Shown here: piece after piece, positions 27,679 to 36,767 of the stretch | How positions within the stretch are numbered: the stretch's first letter is position 1 | How the letters are laid out: each line of letters opens with the position of its first letter | Origin: Pseudodonghicola flavimaris | GTDB taxonomy: Bacteria > Pseudomonadota > Alphaproteobacteria > Rhodobacterales > Rhodobacteraceae | Assembly: GCF_030164425.1 (NCBI RefSeq) | Contig: NZ_JASNJD010000001.1 | Span: forward strand, 62,001-126,000 | Direction: 5' to 3' | Length of the DNA stretch: 64,000 nt | Made by a program: the position numbers and the translations under genes | The notes under the pieces: model-generated | Databases searched by the model: none | Told to the model about the DNA's origin: nothing | What the model saw: the letters and a program-made list of their open reading frames with translations, nothing else

Positions 27679-28353
27679 TCAGATGGCGTCAGGGTCGGCC
27701 AGGGTCCGCAGGGTGATGCGATCCTCGATCACCAGCCCGCCGCGCCCGGCGGTGATGACCCCGGATTTCTTCCAGGCCGAGAGGGTTTTCGACACCGCCT
27801 CGCGGGTGGCGCCGACGAATTCCGCCAGCTCCGCCTGCGATAGGGCCAGAGCGGCGCCGTCGCCGCCGGAAACTTCGGTCAGATGCAGCAGCTTGCGGGC
27901 CAGCCGGGTCGGCAGCGGCAGGAACACCTGTTCATTCAAAAGCCGCCCCATCCAGCGCATCCGCTGGCCGGCGAGATGAATCAGATCCTCGGCCAGATCG
28001 GGATTGCGGCGGATATTGTCCAGCACGTCGTCATGGCGCACCCGCAGCAGCCGGCACTGCATCAGCGCCGTCACCGTCGCGGTGCGCGGACCGGGATCGA
28101 ACAGGGTGATCTCTCCGAAAACCGCGCCGGGGCCCATCATGTCCAGCGACAGCTTGCGCCCGTCCGCCGCCAGGATGGAGAATTCGAGCTGCCCTTCGAT
28201 GATCGCATAGAGGGAATCGCCCGGCTCTCCCTGTTCGAACAGCACCTCTCCCGGTTGCAGCGCCAGGTCGACGGCCTGTGCCGCCAGCATCCGTTTCAGA
28301 TCGTCCGAGGCGGCGGACAGAAAGCCGCTCTCGGGCAGGGGGATGACGGTCAT
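27679..28353 (-). CDS. Crp/Fnr family transcriptional regulator (CRP-like, no FNR cluster cysteines)
   Basis: A 224-residue regulator. Residues about 10-125 form the cyclic-nucleotide-binding-like barrel (LQPGEVLFEQGEPGDSLYAIIEGQLEF, then GPGAVFGEITLFDPGPRTATV with the ligand-type GEI and R-T-A motifs). Residues about 150-210 form the winged helix (LALSQAELAEFVGATREAVSKTLSAWKKSGVI). The cluster cysteines of FNR are absent, and the R-T-A region favours cAMP/cGMP-type or effector-free members. The ATG at 28353 was chosen over 28401 because an AAGGAG lies eight bases upstream. Confidence 0.93.
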   Translation of the reverse strand: MTVIPLPESGFLSAASDDLKRMLAAQAVDLALQPGEVLFEQGEPGDSLYAIIEGQLEFSILAADGRKLSLDMMGPGAVFGEITLFDPGPRTATVTALMQCRLLRVRHDDVLDNIRRNPDLAEDLIHLAGQRMRWMGRLLNEQVFLPLPTRLARKLLHLTEVSGGDGAALALSQAELAEFVGATREAVSKTLSAWKKSGVITAGRGGLVIEDRITLRTLADPDAI

Positions 28354-28451
28354 GGCCAGCTCCTTCGGAGACGATGCAGGGAAAAGCCCCGCGTTTTCCA
28401 AAGGGTATCAGAGGTTTCCGCAAGGACAAGTCCGGGCGGCGGCGCGGTGGA

Positions 28452-29063
28452 TCAAAGATCGCGGTCGGCCGGGTCGATCAGGTATTTTTGCAACGCCATC
28501 ACCTGCCACCAGAGGTAGAGAAACAGCAGGATGGGAAATCCGAAGGTCTCGATCTTGACCCAGAGATCGGTCGACATCGTGCGCCACACCAGTTCGTTGG
28601 CACCGGCCAGAACAGTGAAGCCCAGACAGAGCCGCCGGGTGAGAATCATCCAGCCGGTCTCTTCCATCGGCAGCATCTCGTTCAGCACATAGGCGAGATA
28701 GGAGCGGCCCTGCAGCAGCCCGGTGCCGAGGATGGCGGCGAAGAACCCGTAGACGATGGTGGTCTTCATCTTGAAGAACCGTTCGTCGTTGAACCAGGCG
28801 GTCAGTGCCCCGAAGAAGATCACCACGAAGGCCGTGAAGATCTGCAGCCGGCTGAGCTGTCCGGTCAGCTTCCACAGGATGCCGATGGAGACCAGCAGCA
28901 CCGGCACGAAGAGCACGGTGGCGATGATGAAGCCGGAATATTCGGTGCCGCCGATGTCGAAGCTCTGTTCCTTCAGCTTCATGTAGAGCAGGAAGAAGAT
29001 CACCGTCGGGCCCAGTTCCAGCACCTGCCGCAGGATCGGGTTCACGTCTTTTTTCTCGCTCAT
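28452..29063 (-). CDS. yciB: Inner membrane-spanning protein YciB (intracellular septation protein A)
   Basis: 203 residues with six predicted helices. The opening LELGPTVIFFLLYMKLKEQSFDI and the middle RLQIFTAFVVIFFGALTAWFNDERFFKMKTTIVYG are hallmarks of YciB/IspZ, an inner-membrane protein linked to envelope biogenesis and division-septum formation. It is preceded by an EamA gene (29107) in the same direction, 43 bases upstream; the two may be co-transcribed with ftsY. Confidence 0.95.
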   Translation of the reverse strand: MSEKKDVNPILRQVLELGPTVIFFLLYMKLKEQSFDIGGTEYSGFIIATVLFVPVLLVSIGILWKLTGQLSRLQIFTAFVVIFFGALTAWFNDERFFKMKTTIVYGFFAAILGTGLLQGRSYLAYVLNEMLPMEETGWMILTRRLCLGFTVLAGANELVWRTMSTDLWVKIETFGFPILLFLYLWWQVMALQKYLIDPADRDL

Positions 29064-29106
29064 CTCTCTCTCGTCGCCTGTTTGCGTTCTGCCGGGGGCG
29101 GCAGGG

Positions 29107-30009
29107 TCAGCTGCCCAGTTCCACTATCACCGCGCCGAGCGCGATCAAAGACATCAGCGCGATGCGCCGCGGTCCGACGGTTTCCTTCAGCACCAGCCAG
29201 CCGATCAGCGCGGCAAAGACGGTGGAAGTCTCGCGCAGCACCGCCGCCTCGCCGACCTTGTCGAGCCGGGTCGCCAGCATGATGGCCCCGAAGCTGAAGA
29301 AGGCCACGATGCCGCCGGAAAAGCCGCGCAGCGCCAGGGGCGCCAGCGCCGGCCGCTCTGCCATGGTCCTATAGCGCAGCAGCGCGATCACCGGCATCAC
29401 GATGCCGTCAAAGGTGAAGAACCAGGCCAGAAAGGTGAAGGGATCGGCGGTGGAGCGGATGCCATAGGCGTCATAGGTGGTGTAGAGCGCCACGAAGAGC
29501 CCGGTCGCCACCGCCAGCAGCAGCGCCGGAACCAGCGTGTCGCGGGCAGTCTGCAGATAGATCAGGTTGTAGAGCGCCAGGCCGAAGATCCCGGCCAGCA
29601 GCACCGCCACCCCGAGCCATTGCACCGCCGTGAAATGCTCGCCGAAGAGCAGGCCGGCGCCGATCACCGCGAAGAGCGGCCCGGTGCCGCGCACCACCGG
29701 GTAGACCACGGTATAGGCACCCTTGGTATAGGCCAGCGCCTGCAGCAGCTTGTAGATCACGTGGATCACCCAGGCGCCGGCGAAGATCGGCCACATATGC
29801 GGCTCGGGCCAGGGCACGACGAAGAGCGCGAAGGGCGCGGCCATGACGAAATAGGCCCCGTCGATGGCGCCGCGGCTGAGCCAGGGATCGTGCCGCCCCT
29901 TCTGCAGCGCGCCGAAGACCGCATGCAGGAAGGCCGCCAGCACGGCGAGGAAGAGCGCGGCGGTATGGCCGGCCTCGGTGCCTTCGAGAGACAGGAGAAA
30001 CTGGCTCAT
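29107..30009 (-). CDS. EamA-family inner-membrane transporter
   Basis: A 300-residue ten-helix DMT protein. The first EamA repeat begins with TAALFLAVLAAFLHAVFGALQKGRHDPWLSRGA and the second with LVPALLLAVATGLFVALYTTYDAYGIRS; the terminal part (LDKVGEAAVLRETSTVFAALIGWLVLKETVG) shows the conserved GWLVL-E motif. The pattern HDP with acid residues resembles amino-acid or small-metabolite exporters. It lies between ftsY and yciB on the same strand. Confidence 0.88.
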   Translation of the reverse strand: MSQFLLSLEGTEAGHTAALFLAVLAAFLHAVFGALQKGRHDPWLSRGAIDGAYFVMAAPFALFVVPWPEPHMWPIFAGAWVIHVIYKLLQALAYTKGAYTVVYPVVRGTGPLFAVIGAGLLFGEHFTAVQWLGVAVLLAGIFGLALYNLIYLQTARDTLVPALLLAVATGLFVALYTTYDAYGIRSTADPFTFLAWFFTFDGIVMPVIALLRYRTMAERPALAPLALRGFSGGIVAFFSFGAIMLATRLDKVGEAAVLRETSTVFAALIGWLVLKETVGPRRIALMSLIALGAVIVELGS

Positions 30010-30050
30010 GGCGCCGCCGGATCAGACTGCCGGCCGGCGGTGTGGCGGCG

Positions 30051-30090
30051 GGGAGGGTGGGACATCCGAGTATTTGGGCAGAGAAGAAGC
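30051..30090 (+). repeat. Intergenic element, partial copy
   Basis: Partial, degenerate copy of the CCCCCGGGATATTT...CCAGAAAGA element: ccgagtatttgggcagagaagaag, between ftsY and the EamA gene. Confidence 0.4.
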
Positions 30091-30109
30091 CAGGGGCGCA
30101 TTGCCAGGC

Positions 30110-31369
30110 TCACCCGCGGTCGAGCCCGGTCAGGGCGGCGGCGAAATCGGCGGGGTCGAAGGGAGCGAGATCGTCGATCTGTTCGCCCACCCCGATGGCA
30201 TGGATCGGCAGGCCGAACTTGTCCGCCAGCGCCACCAGCACGCCGCCCTTGGCGGTGCCGTCGAGCTTGGTCATCACCAGCCCCGAGACATCGGAGATCT
30301 TCTTGAAGGTTTCCACCTGGTTCAGCGCGTTCTGCCCGGTGGTGGCATCCAGCACCAGCAGCGTGTTGTGCGGCGCGGTTTCGTCCTTCTTGCGGATGAC
30401 GCGGACGATCTTGGCCAGTTCCTCCATCAGGTCGGCGCGGTTCTGCAGCCGGCCGGCGGTGTCGATCATCAGCAGATCGGCGCCGTCTTCCTGCGCCCGG
30501 GTCATAGCATCGAAGGCGAGCGAGGCGGGGTCAGATCCCTCGGGCGCGGTCAGCACCGGCACCCCGGCGCGGTCGCCCCAGACCTGCAGTTGTTCGACGG
30601 CCGCGGCACGGAAGGTATCGCCGGCGGCGATCACCACCGACTTGCCGGCGGCCTTGAACTGGCTGGCGAGCTTGCCGATCGTGGTGGTCTTGCCGGAGCC
30701 GTTGACGCCGACGACCAGTACCACCTGCGGCCGTTTCGGATAGATCGGCAGCGGCCGCGCCACCGGTTCCATGACGCGGGTGATCTCGGCGGCGAGCAGC
30801 TTCTTGATCTCCTCGGTGGAGACCTTCCGGCCGTATCGCCCCTCGGCCAGGTTGGCGGTGATCCTGAGTGCGGTATCGACGCCCATGTCCGAGGCGATCA
30901 GCAGCTCTTCGAGCTGTTCGAGCATGTCGTCGTCCAGCACCCGGCGGGTGACGCTGCGCGCGGGCGCGCCACGGCCGAGCAGACGGCCGAAGAAGCCGGG
31001 GCCGGTTTCGGCGGGGGGCGCGTCGCCCGGCACTTCGGTCAGCGGGCTGTCGGGCAGCTCGACCGGCGTCGGGGCCGGGGGTTCCGCCGGCGGCGCGACC
31101 GGGGCCTCCGCCGGGATCCCGGCCGGGACTTCCGTTGGGGTGGGCGCCGGGGTCGGGGCGGGTGTCGGTTCGACCTCCGGCACCGGGGCTGGCTCGAGGG
31201 GCGGCTCGGGCTCGGGGGTCGGTTCAGGTGCGGGGGCAGGCTCCGGCGCGGTCGGTTCCTCGATCAGCGGCTCTTCCTCGCCGCCCTCCTCGACAATGGC
31301 GTCGAGCCCTTCCTCCAGTTTGGAGGAGGATTTGAACAGCCGATCCTTGAGTTTCGAGAAAAACGCCAT
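30110..31369 (-). CDS. ftsY: Signal recognition particle receptor FtsY
   Basis: SRP receptor at the membrane; docks ribosome-SRP complexes to SecYEG. 419 residues: a cytoplasmic N-terminal part with an acidic Pro/Ala/Glu-rich linker (about 30-110, repeated PxPxP and EPEP units), then the NG domain from about 125, with the GTPase loop VVGVNGSGKTTTIGKL, the DTFRAAAVEQL, DTAGRLQNRADLMEEL, TKLDGTAKGG and GVGEQIDDLAPF motifs. The proline-rich linker is longer than in E. coli's acidic A domain. The start at 31369 follows a GGAG. Confidence 0.96.
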   Translation of the reverse strand: MAFFSKLKDRLFKSSSKLEEGLDAIVEEGGEEEPLIEEPTAPEPAPAPEPTPEPEPPLEPAPVPEVEPTPAPTPAPTPTEVPAGIPAEAPVAPPAEPPAPTPVELPDSPLTEVPGDAPPAETGPGFFGRLLGRGAPARSVTRRVLDDDMLEQLEELLIASDMGVDTALRITANLAEGRYGRKVSTEEIKKLLAAEITRVMEPVARPLPIYPKRPQVVLVVGVNGSGKTTTIGKLASQFKAAGKSVVIAAGDTFRAAAVEQLQVWGDRAGVPVLTAPEGSDPASLAFDAMTRAQEDGADLLMIDTAGRLQNRADLMEELAKIVRVIRKKDETAPHNTLLVLDATTGQNALNQVETFKKISDVSGLVMTKLDGTAKGGVLVALADKFGLPIHAIGVGEQIDDLAPFDPADFAAALTGLDRG

Positions 31370-31435
31370 GCTGGTCTCCGCGCAGTCTTCCCCCCACCTA
31401 ATGCGGAATGGGGCGGGTTGCAAAGGGCGAGGAGC

Positions 31436-32095
31436 TCAGCCGGGGAGGAATGCGGCCAGAAAACCGGCCTGGGCGGCCCAGTACAGCGGCCAGATCGCAT
31501 AGGGCGCCCAACGGCGGCCGGGATGGTCGGGCGACATCAGGAAAACCTCTGCCGCCAGGATCGTGTCGGAGAGCAGAAAGGCCAGCGCCGCCGGCAGTAC
31601 CAGCGTCAGCCTGCCATCGCCCGGCAGGCTGAGCGCGGCCGCCGTCATCGTCAGGATGACCGGGATATAGACCGCCACCAGCGCCCGCAGGCCGCCGGCC
31701 CTCGGCAGCAGGATCGCCGCCAGCCCGAGGCCGAGGGCCGCGAGCGCGATCAGCGCGGCGACCCGCTCTGGCTGGGCCAGCAGCGCCGGCGCGGCGGCAG
31801 GATGGCCGAGAAACAGCGCGACATAGCTCAGATGGCCGGCGGCGAAGGCCAGCCCGCCCAGGAGGAAGGCGCGGTCTCCCGGGCGCGACAGGGCGAGGTC
31901 CCCCAGCGTGCAGAGCGTCAGCGCCAGGATCAGCAGCGCCGGCGCACCGGAGAGCGCGGCCAACAGCGCCAGCGGCGCCACAGCCAGCGTCTTGATCGCC
32001 GAACGCAGCGCATTCGGTGGCCGGGCGGTCAGCGCCAGATAGGCGATGGCCGAGAGCAGGGCGACAAGTGCCGGGGCGAGGCTGAGGGTGGACAT
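31436..32095 (-). CDS. Lysoplasmalogenase family membrane protein (YhhN-like)
   Basis: 219 residues, almost entirely hydrophobic, with eight predicted helices. The pattern matches the YhhN/TMEM86 family: KTLAVAPLALLAAL, LTLCTLGDLALSR, FLLGGLAFAAGHLSYVALFLGH (the conserved FAAGHLSY) and LSDTILAAEVF. Vertebrate members hydrolyse the vinyl-ether bond of lysoplasmalogens; the bacterial function is unproven. The ATG at 32095 was chosen because a GGAG lies just upstream. Confidence 0.85.
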   Translation of the reverse strand: MSTLSLAPALVALLSAIAYLALTARPPNALRSAIKTLAVAPLALLAALSGAPALLILALTLCTLGDLALSRPGDRAFLLGGLAFAAGHLSYVALFLGHPAAAPALLAQPERVAALIALAALGLGLAAILLPRAGGLRALVAVYIPVILTMTAAALSLPGDGRLTLVLPAALAFLLSDTILAAEVFLMSPDHPGRRWAPYAIWPLYWAAQAGFLAAFLPG

Positions 32096-32235
32096 CGGAA
32101 GCTCCGGACAGGGGCGGGGGTTGGGGGGCGACGAGGTGAGGGTCGGGGCAACATGGCGCATTTGACACCGGCCCGCCAGCGGCAGAAGCTGCCGCTGCCC
32201 GCGCGGGGCTGCCGCGCCGCTTCGGGACCGCCCGC

Positions 32236-33285
32236 ATGCTCCGCTTCGTCGTCGCCACGCTGACCCCTGTCGCGCTGATCGCGCTCGCCTGCCTGTCGGG
32301 CGGACCCTGGCCGGCGCTCAGCCTGATCTACATGACCGTTTTCGTGGCACTGGCCGACCGGCTGGGGCCGGAGGCGCTGCCGGAGCTGCCCGAGGCGGGC
32401 GCGGCGGCCAACCGGCTGTCGGTGCTGCTGGGGGGGCTGCACTTTGCGCTTCTGGCGCTGGGGGTCTGGGCGGTTGGTGGCGCCTCGGGGCTGGCACCGG
32501 CGGCGCGTGTTCTGACCGGGCTGGCGCTGGGGATGTTCCTGGGCCAGGTATCGCATCCCAACGCGCATGAGCTGATCCACCGCAGTCCACGCGGGCTGCG
32601 GCGGCTGGGCACGGCGGTCTATGTCTCGATGCTCTTCGGGCAGCATGCCTCGGCCCATCCGAAGGTGCATCACATCCATGTCGCCACGGCGCGCGACCCG
32701 AATTCGGCGCGGATGGGGGAAAGCGTCTACCGGTTCTTTCCGCGCGCCTGGATCGGGTCCTTCGTCCAGGGGATGCGGGCGGAGACGGCGGCGCGGCAGC
32801 GGGCCGGGGCGCGGGCGCGCGGGCCGCATCCCTATGTCGTCTATGTCGCCGGCGGGGCGCTGACGTTGGGGTTGGCCTGGACGCTGGCAGGGGGCGGTGG
32901 CGTTGTGGCGCTGCTGCTCCTCTGTCTCTATGCGCAGATGCAGTTGCTGCTTGCCGATTACGTGCAACACTACGGGCTGCGACGGCGGATCGGGGCGGAG
33001 GGGCGGGCAGAGCCGGCGGGGCCGCAGCATTCCTGGAATGCGCCGCAATGGTATTCCTCGGCGCTGATGCTGAACGCGCCGCGCCATTCCGATCATCACC
33101 AGCATCCCACCCGGGTCTATCCGGAATTGCGGCTGGATCCGGCGCGGATGCCGATCCTGCCACGGTCGATGCCGGTGATGGCGGCGGTGGCGCTGGTGCC
33201 GCCGCTGTGGCGGCGGATGATGGATCGCCGCGCCCGTGCCTGGGCGATGGGCAAAGCGCCGCCGCCGCGCGGCGGGCGGGGCTGA
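32236..33285 (+). CDS. AlkB-like alkane 1-monooxygenase / membrane fatty-acid hydroxylase
   Basis: 349 residues with six or so transmembrane segments and the three histidine boxes of non-haem di-iron membrane hydroxylases: HELIH (residues 111-115), HPKVHHIH (141-148) and RHSDHHQHPTR (283-293). These match the AlkB class. The enzyme would hydroxylate a terminal methyl group with electrons from a rubredoxin or ferredoxin; no rubredoxin gene lies beside it. The next gene on the strand encodes a small secreted protein. Confidence 0.9.
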   Translation: MLRFVVATLTPVALIALACLSGGPWPALSLIYMTVFVALADRLGPEALPELPEAGAAANRLSVLLGGLHFALLALGVWAVGGASGLAPAARVLTGLALGMFLGQVSHPNAHELIHRSPRGLRRLGTAVYVSMLFGQHASAHPKVHHIHVATARDPNSARMGESVYRFFPRAWIGSFVQGMRAETAARQRAGARARGPHPYVVYVAGGALTLGLAWTLAGGGGVVALLLLCLYAQMQLLLADYVQHYGLRRRIGAEGRAEPAGPQHSWNAPQWYSSALMLNAPRHSDHHQHPTRVYPELRLDPARMPILPRSMPVMAAVALVPPLWRRMMDRRARAWAMGKAPPPRGGRG

Positions 33286-33328
33286 TCGGGCGTTGGCAAG
33301 CGCGGCGCCGATCTGCCAGAGTCGCCCC

Positions 33329-33724
33329 ATGCGCATCTCCCTGCTGATTCCCCTCTGCCTTCTGGCCGCGCCGGTGCTGGCCCAGTCGCCGATGACGGCG
33401 GAAGAATTCGACCGCTACACCCGTGGCAAGACCCTGTTCTACGGCCAGGCCGGCGCCGCCTACGGCGTGGAACGCTATCTCGAGGGGCGCCGGGTGATCT
33501 GGTCCTTCCTCGACGGCAATTGCAAATATGGCCAATGGTATGAGGAGGCGGGGCAGATCTGCTTCGTCTACGAAGACCGGCTCGATCCACAATGCTGGAC
33601 CTTCTCGCAGGGCCAGAACGGCCTGATCGCCCGTTTCGAGAACGATCCGCAGGCGACCGAGCTTTACGAGGCCGAGGACATCGGGGAAGAGATGATCTGC
33701 AAGGGGCCCGAGGTCGGCGTCTGA
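33329..33724 (+). CDS. Secreted small protein with four cysteines, function unknown
   Basis: 131 residues with a clear signal peptide (LLIPLCLLAAPVLAQ, cut before SPMTAEE). The mature part has four cysteines (GNCKYG, GQICFVY, PQCWTF, MICKGP) that probably form two disulfides, and a repeated YGQ/YE aromatic pattern (KTLFYGQAGAAYGVERYLEGRRVIWSF). I do not recognise a domain name, though this kind of small periplasmic protein is common in Rhodobacterales. It lies 44 bases after the AlkB gene and may be co-transcribed. Confidence 0.75.
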   Translation: MRISLLIPLCLLAAPVLAQSPMTAEEFDRYTRGKTLFYGQAGAAYGVERYLEGRRVIWSFLDGNCKYGQWYEEAGQICFVYEDRLDPQCWTFSQGQNGLIARFENDPQATELYEAEDIGEEMICKGPEVGV

Positions 33725-33730
33725 GAGGGA

Positions 33731-33790
33731 GGGGGCGCTGCCCGCAAGGGCCTGCAGTCGTTCCCCCGGGATATTTTCAGCCAGAAAGAG
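33731..33790 (+). repeat. Intergenic Rhodobacterales element, copy 1
   Basis: Layout: GGGGGC-GCTGCCC hairpin, a short G/C-rich second arm, then CCCCCGGGATATTTTCAGCCAGAAAGAG. Related copies are listed at 33831, 36768, 39829, 30051 and 56443. Confidence 0.7.
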
Positions 33791-33830
33791 ACGGCTGCCA
33801 CGGGACTGCAATGGCGCGCGGCCAGACTTC

Positions 33831-33880
33831 TTTCCCGGCTTCTTCTCTGTCGCAAATACTCCCGCCGGAGGCAGGGCGCG
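33831..33880 (-). repeat. Intergenic element, copy 2, reverse orientation
   Basis: The mirrored form cttctctgtcgcaaatactcccgccggagg lies opposite copy 1 around the convergent ends of the small secreted protein gene and xseA. Confidence 0.5.
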
Positions 33881-33895
33881 CAGCGGCCTTTGCGG

Positions 33896-35401
33896 TCAGA
33901 ACAGGGAGCCCTGTTCGGGCGGCGGGGTCTTTGGCCGGCCGGCCTTGCGCGGCGCTGCGGGGGCGTCCGGCTCGCTGCCGCCCTCGGGCAGGGCGCGGAC
34001 CCGGCCATCGTGGAATTCGATCTCCAGGGCGGCGGCGGTCCGGGCGGCGGTGGCGCCGGTGATCAGCTGGTCGCCGGCCCGCACCACCGCATAGCCGCGC
34101 TCCAGCGTCGCCTTGTAGGACAGGGTTTCGCGCAGCCGGTCCGTCGCCTCCAGCTGGCGGCGCAGCCGGTCGAGCCGTGTGCCCTGCGCCGCGTCGAGCC
34201 GTTGCGACAGCGTCGCGATCCGGTCGCGACCCCGGGCGATTTCGCGGCTGAGCGGCATCAGGCTGAGCCGCGCCGCGGCCAGCCGGTCGCGGCGACGGGC
34301 GAGCAGCGCGCGCAGCGCCGAGGGACGCAGCCCGCCGGCGGTTTCGGACAGCTGCACCCGGCGCCGCTGCACCCCGTGGGTCAGCGCCTGCGGCAGCCGG
34401 TCGGCCAGCCAGTCGAGCCGCTGGCGCGGGCTGTCGAGCAGCGCCTCGCCGCGGGGCAGGGCGCGGCCGAGATCGCCGAGCCGCTGGCGCCGTTGCGTGA
34501 TCCCGAGCGTCGCCGCGCGGGAGAGCCGGGCGCCCATGCCGTCGGCCCAGGCCATCAGTTCCAGCCGCACCGGCACCGCCAGTTCGGCCGCTGCCGTCGG
34601 CGTCGGCGCCCGCATGTCGGCGACATAGTCGATCAGCGTGGTGTCGGTCTCATGGCCCACGGCGGAGATCAGCGGGATGTCGGAGGCCGCCGCCGCGCGG
34701 GCGACGATCTCTTCGTTGAAGCCCCAGAGATCCTCGACCGAGCCACCGCCGCGGGCGACGATGATCAGATCGGGGCGCGGCAGGGCGCCGCCGGGGGTGA
34801 GCCGGTTGAAGCCGGCGATGGCCCGGGCGACCTCGGGGGCGCAATTGGCGCCCTGGACCGCCACCGGCCAGATCAGCACCTTGCGCGGGAAACGGTCGCG
34901 CAGCCGGTGCAGGATATCGCGGATCACCGCACCGGAGGGCGAGGTGACGACGCCGACGATCCCGGGCAGATAGGGCAGGGGCTTCTTGCGCTCGGGCGCG
35001 AACAGCCCCTCGGCGGCGAGCTGTTTCTTGCGTTGCTCCAGGAGCGCCATCAGCGCGCCCTGGCCCGCCACCGCCACCTCATCGACGTTGAGGTTGTATT
35101 TCGACTGGCCGCCGAAAGCGGTGAGCCGGCCGGTGACGACGACTTCCATCCCCTCTTCCGGCACGACGGAGAGCGCCGCGACCTGGCCTTTCCAGGTGGT
35201 GCAGGCCAGCACGTTGCGATCGTCCTTGATGTCGAAATAGAGATGCCCGGAGCGGGCGCGGAACACCCGGCCGACCTCGCCCTTCACCCGGACCCGGCCG
35301 AAGGCGCCCTCGAGCGTGCGTTTGATCTCGCCCGAGATCTCGGACACGCTGAATTCCGGCAGGTTCTGTCCCGGGGTCGGATCGTCGAGGAGGTCGGACA
35401 T
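33896..35401 (-). CDS. xseA: Exodeoxyribonuclease VII large subunit
   Basis: Large subunit of exonuclease VII, which degrades single-stranded DNA in both directions. 501 residues: the N-terminal OB fold (FSVSEISGEIKRTLEGAFGRVRVKGEVG), the catalytic middle (GVVTSPSGAVIRDILHRLRDRFP, LIIVARGGGSVEDLWGFNEEIVARA, SAVGHETDTTLIDYVADMRAPTPTAAAEL) and a long coiled-coil with many Arg/Ala/Leu repeats. The C-terminus is Pro/Lys-rich. It is divergent from purD. Confidence 0.96.
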   Translation of the reverse strand: MSDLLDDPTPGQNLPEFSVSEISGEIKRTLEGAFGRVRVKGEVGRVFRARSGHLYFDIKDDRNVLACTTWKGQVAALSVVPEEGMEVVVTGRLTAFGGQSKYNLNVDEVAVAGQGALMALLEQRKKQLAAEGLFAPERKKPLPYLPGIVGVVTSPSGAVIRDILHRLRDRFPRKVLIWPVAVQGANCAPEVARAIAGFNRLTPGGALPRPDLIIVARGGGSVEDLWGFNEEIVARAAAASDIPLISAVGHETDTTLIDYVADMRAPTPTAAAELAVPVRLELMAWADGMGARLSRAATLGITQRRQRLGDLGRALPRGEALLDSPRQRLDWLADRLPQALTHGVQRRRVQLSETAGGLRPSALRALLARRRDRLAAARLSLMPLSREIARGRDRIATLSQRLDAAQGTRLDRLRRQLEATDRLRETLSYKATLERGYAVVRAGDQLITGATAARTAAALEIEFHDGRVRALPEGGSEPDAPAAPRKAGRPKTPPPEQGSLF

Positions 35402-35488
35402 CGGAGGTTACCTTGTTCCTTGTTCTGGCGCGCTGCCCAGAATAGAACGCGCCGCAGGCAAGGCCAAGCAGATCGGAGACCAAGCGCG

Positions 35489-36760
35489 ATGAACATCCTT
35501 ATCCTCGGCGGCGGCGGGCGTGAACATGCGCTGGCCTGGGCGGTGCTGCAGAACCCCAAATGCGACCGGCTGATCGTGGCGCCGGGCAATGCCGGGATCG
35601 CCCGGATCGCCGAATGTGCCAGTTTCGATATCGAGAACGGCGCGGCGACGGTGGCCTTCGTCGAGGAAAACGCGATCGATTTCGTCATCGTCGGCCCGGA
35701 GGCGCCGCTGGCCGCCGGGGTTGCCGACCGCTTGCGCGATGCCGGCGTTCTGGTTTTCGGTCCGAGCCTGGAGGCGGCGCGGCTGGAGGCCTCCAAGGGC
35801 TTCACCAAGGAAATCTGCGATGCGGCGGGCGCCCCCACCGCCGGCTATGCCCGTTTCACCGAAGCGGCGCCGGCCAAGGAGTACATCCGGGCCGAGGGCG
35901 CGCCGATCGTGGTCAAGGCCGACGGGCTGGCCGCCGGCAAGGGCGTGATCGTGGCGATGGATGTCGACACCGCGCTGGCCGCCATCGACGACATGTTCGG
36001 CGGCGAATTCGGGGCCGCCGGCGCCGAGGTGGTGATCGAGGAATTCATGGAGGGCGAAGAGGCGTCCTTCTTCGTGCTCTGCGACGGGGAAACCGTGCTG
36101 CCGATCGGCACTGCCCAGGATCACAAGCGGGTGGGCGAGGGCGATACCGGCCCCAATACCGGCGGTATGGGCGCCTATTCGCCGGCGCCGGTGATGACCG
36201 ATGCAGTGACCGAGAAGGCGCTGGAAGAGATCGTCAAGCCCACCATGGCGGAGATGGCCCGGCGCGGCGCCCCCTATCAGGGCGTTCTCTATGTCGGGCT
36301 GATGATCAAGGACGGCCAGCCGCGGCTGGTGGAATACAACGTGCGCTTCGGCGACCCCGAATGCCAGGTGCTGATGATGCGGCTGGGGGCCCAGGCGCTG
36401 GACCTGATGCAGGCGGCGGCCGAGGGCCGGCTGGCCGGGATGCGGGTCAACTGGGCCGAGGATCATGCGATGACGGTGGTGCTGGCGGCGCGCGGCTATC
36501 CCGGTGCCTATGAGAAGGGCAGCGAGATTCGCGGGCTCGACAGCCTGCCGGAGACCAGTGAGGAGATGTGCTTTCACGCCGGCACGGTGGAGAAGGACGG
36601 CCGCATCCTGGCCAATGGCGGACGGGTCCTGAATGTCACTGCCCGGGGCGACAGCCTGGCCGCGGCGCGCGCCCGGGCCTATGCCATGGCGGATGCGATC
36701 GACTGGCCCGAGGGGTTCTATCGGCGCGACATCGGCTGGCGGGCGCTCGGGGAGGTCTGA
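35489..36760 (+). CDS. purD: Phosphoribosylamine-glycine ligase
   Basis: Second step of de novo purine synthesis. 423 residues beginning MNILILGGGGREHALAW, with the central ATP-grasp (PIVVKADGLAAGKGVIVAMD, EEASFFVLCDGE, GGMGAYSPAP and VLYVGLMIKDGQPRLVEYNVRFGDPECQ). The frame is open far upstream (to 33890), but that part lies opposite xseA and is not conserved. An ordinary GARS, with no fused PurM/PurN. Confidence 0.97.
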   Translation: MNILILGGGGREHALAWAVLQNPKCDRLIVAPGNAGIARIAECASFDIENGAATVAFVEENAIDFVIVGPEAPLAAGVADRLRDAGVLVFGPSLEAARLEASKGFTKEICDAAGAPTAGYARFTEAAPAKEYIRAEGAPIVVKADGLAAGKGVIVAMDVDTALAAIDDMFGGEFGAAGAEVVIEEFMEGEEASFFVLCDGETVLPIGTAQDHKRVGEGDTGPNTGGMGAYSPAPVMTDAVTEKALEEIVKPTMAEMARRGAPYQGVLYVGLMIKDGQPRLVEYNVRFGDPECQVLMMRLGAQALDLMQAAAEGRLAGMRVNWAEDHAMTVVLAARGYPGAYEKGSEIRGLDSLPETSEEMCFHAGTVEKDGRILANGGRVLNVTARGDSLAAARARAYAMADAIDWPEGFYRRDIGWRALGEV

Positions 36761-36767
36761 GCGCAGC

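Noticed and set aside
27679-28353. FNR oxygen sensor
   Set aside because: The family is Crp/Fnr, but the N-terminal cluster cysteines are absent.
29864-32263. 799-residue plus-strand frame opposite ftsY
   Set aside because: Arg/Gly/His-rich antisense reading; ftsY with all GTPase motifs is on the other strand.
33890-36760. Possible fusion of a long N-terminal part to purD
   Set aside because: The extra 533 residues are antisense to xseA; purD starts with the conserved MNILILGGGGREHA.
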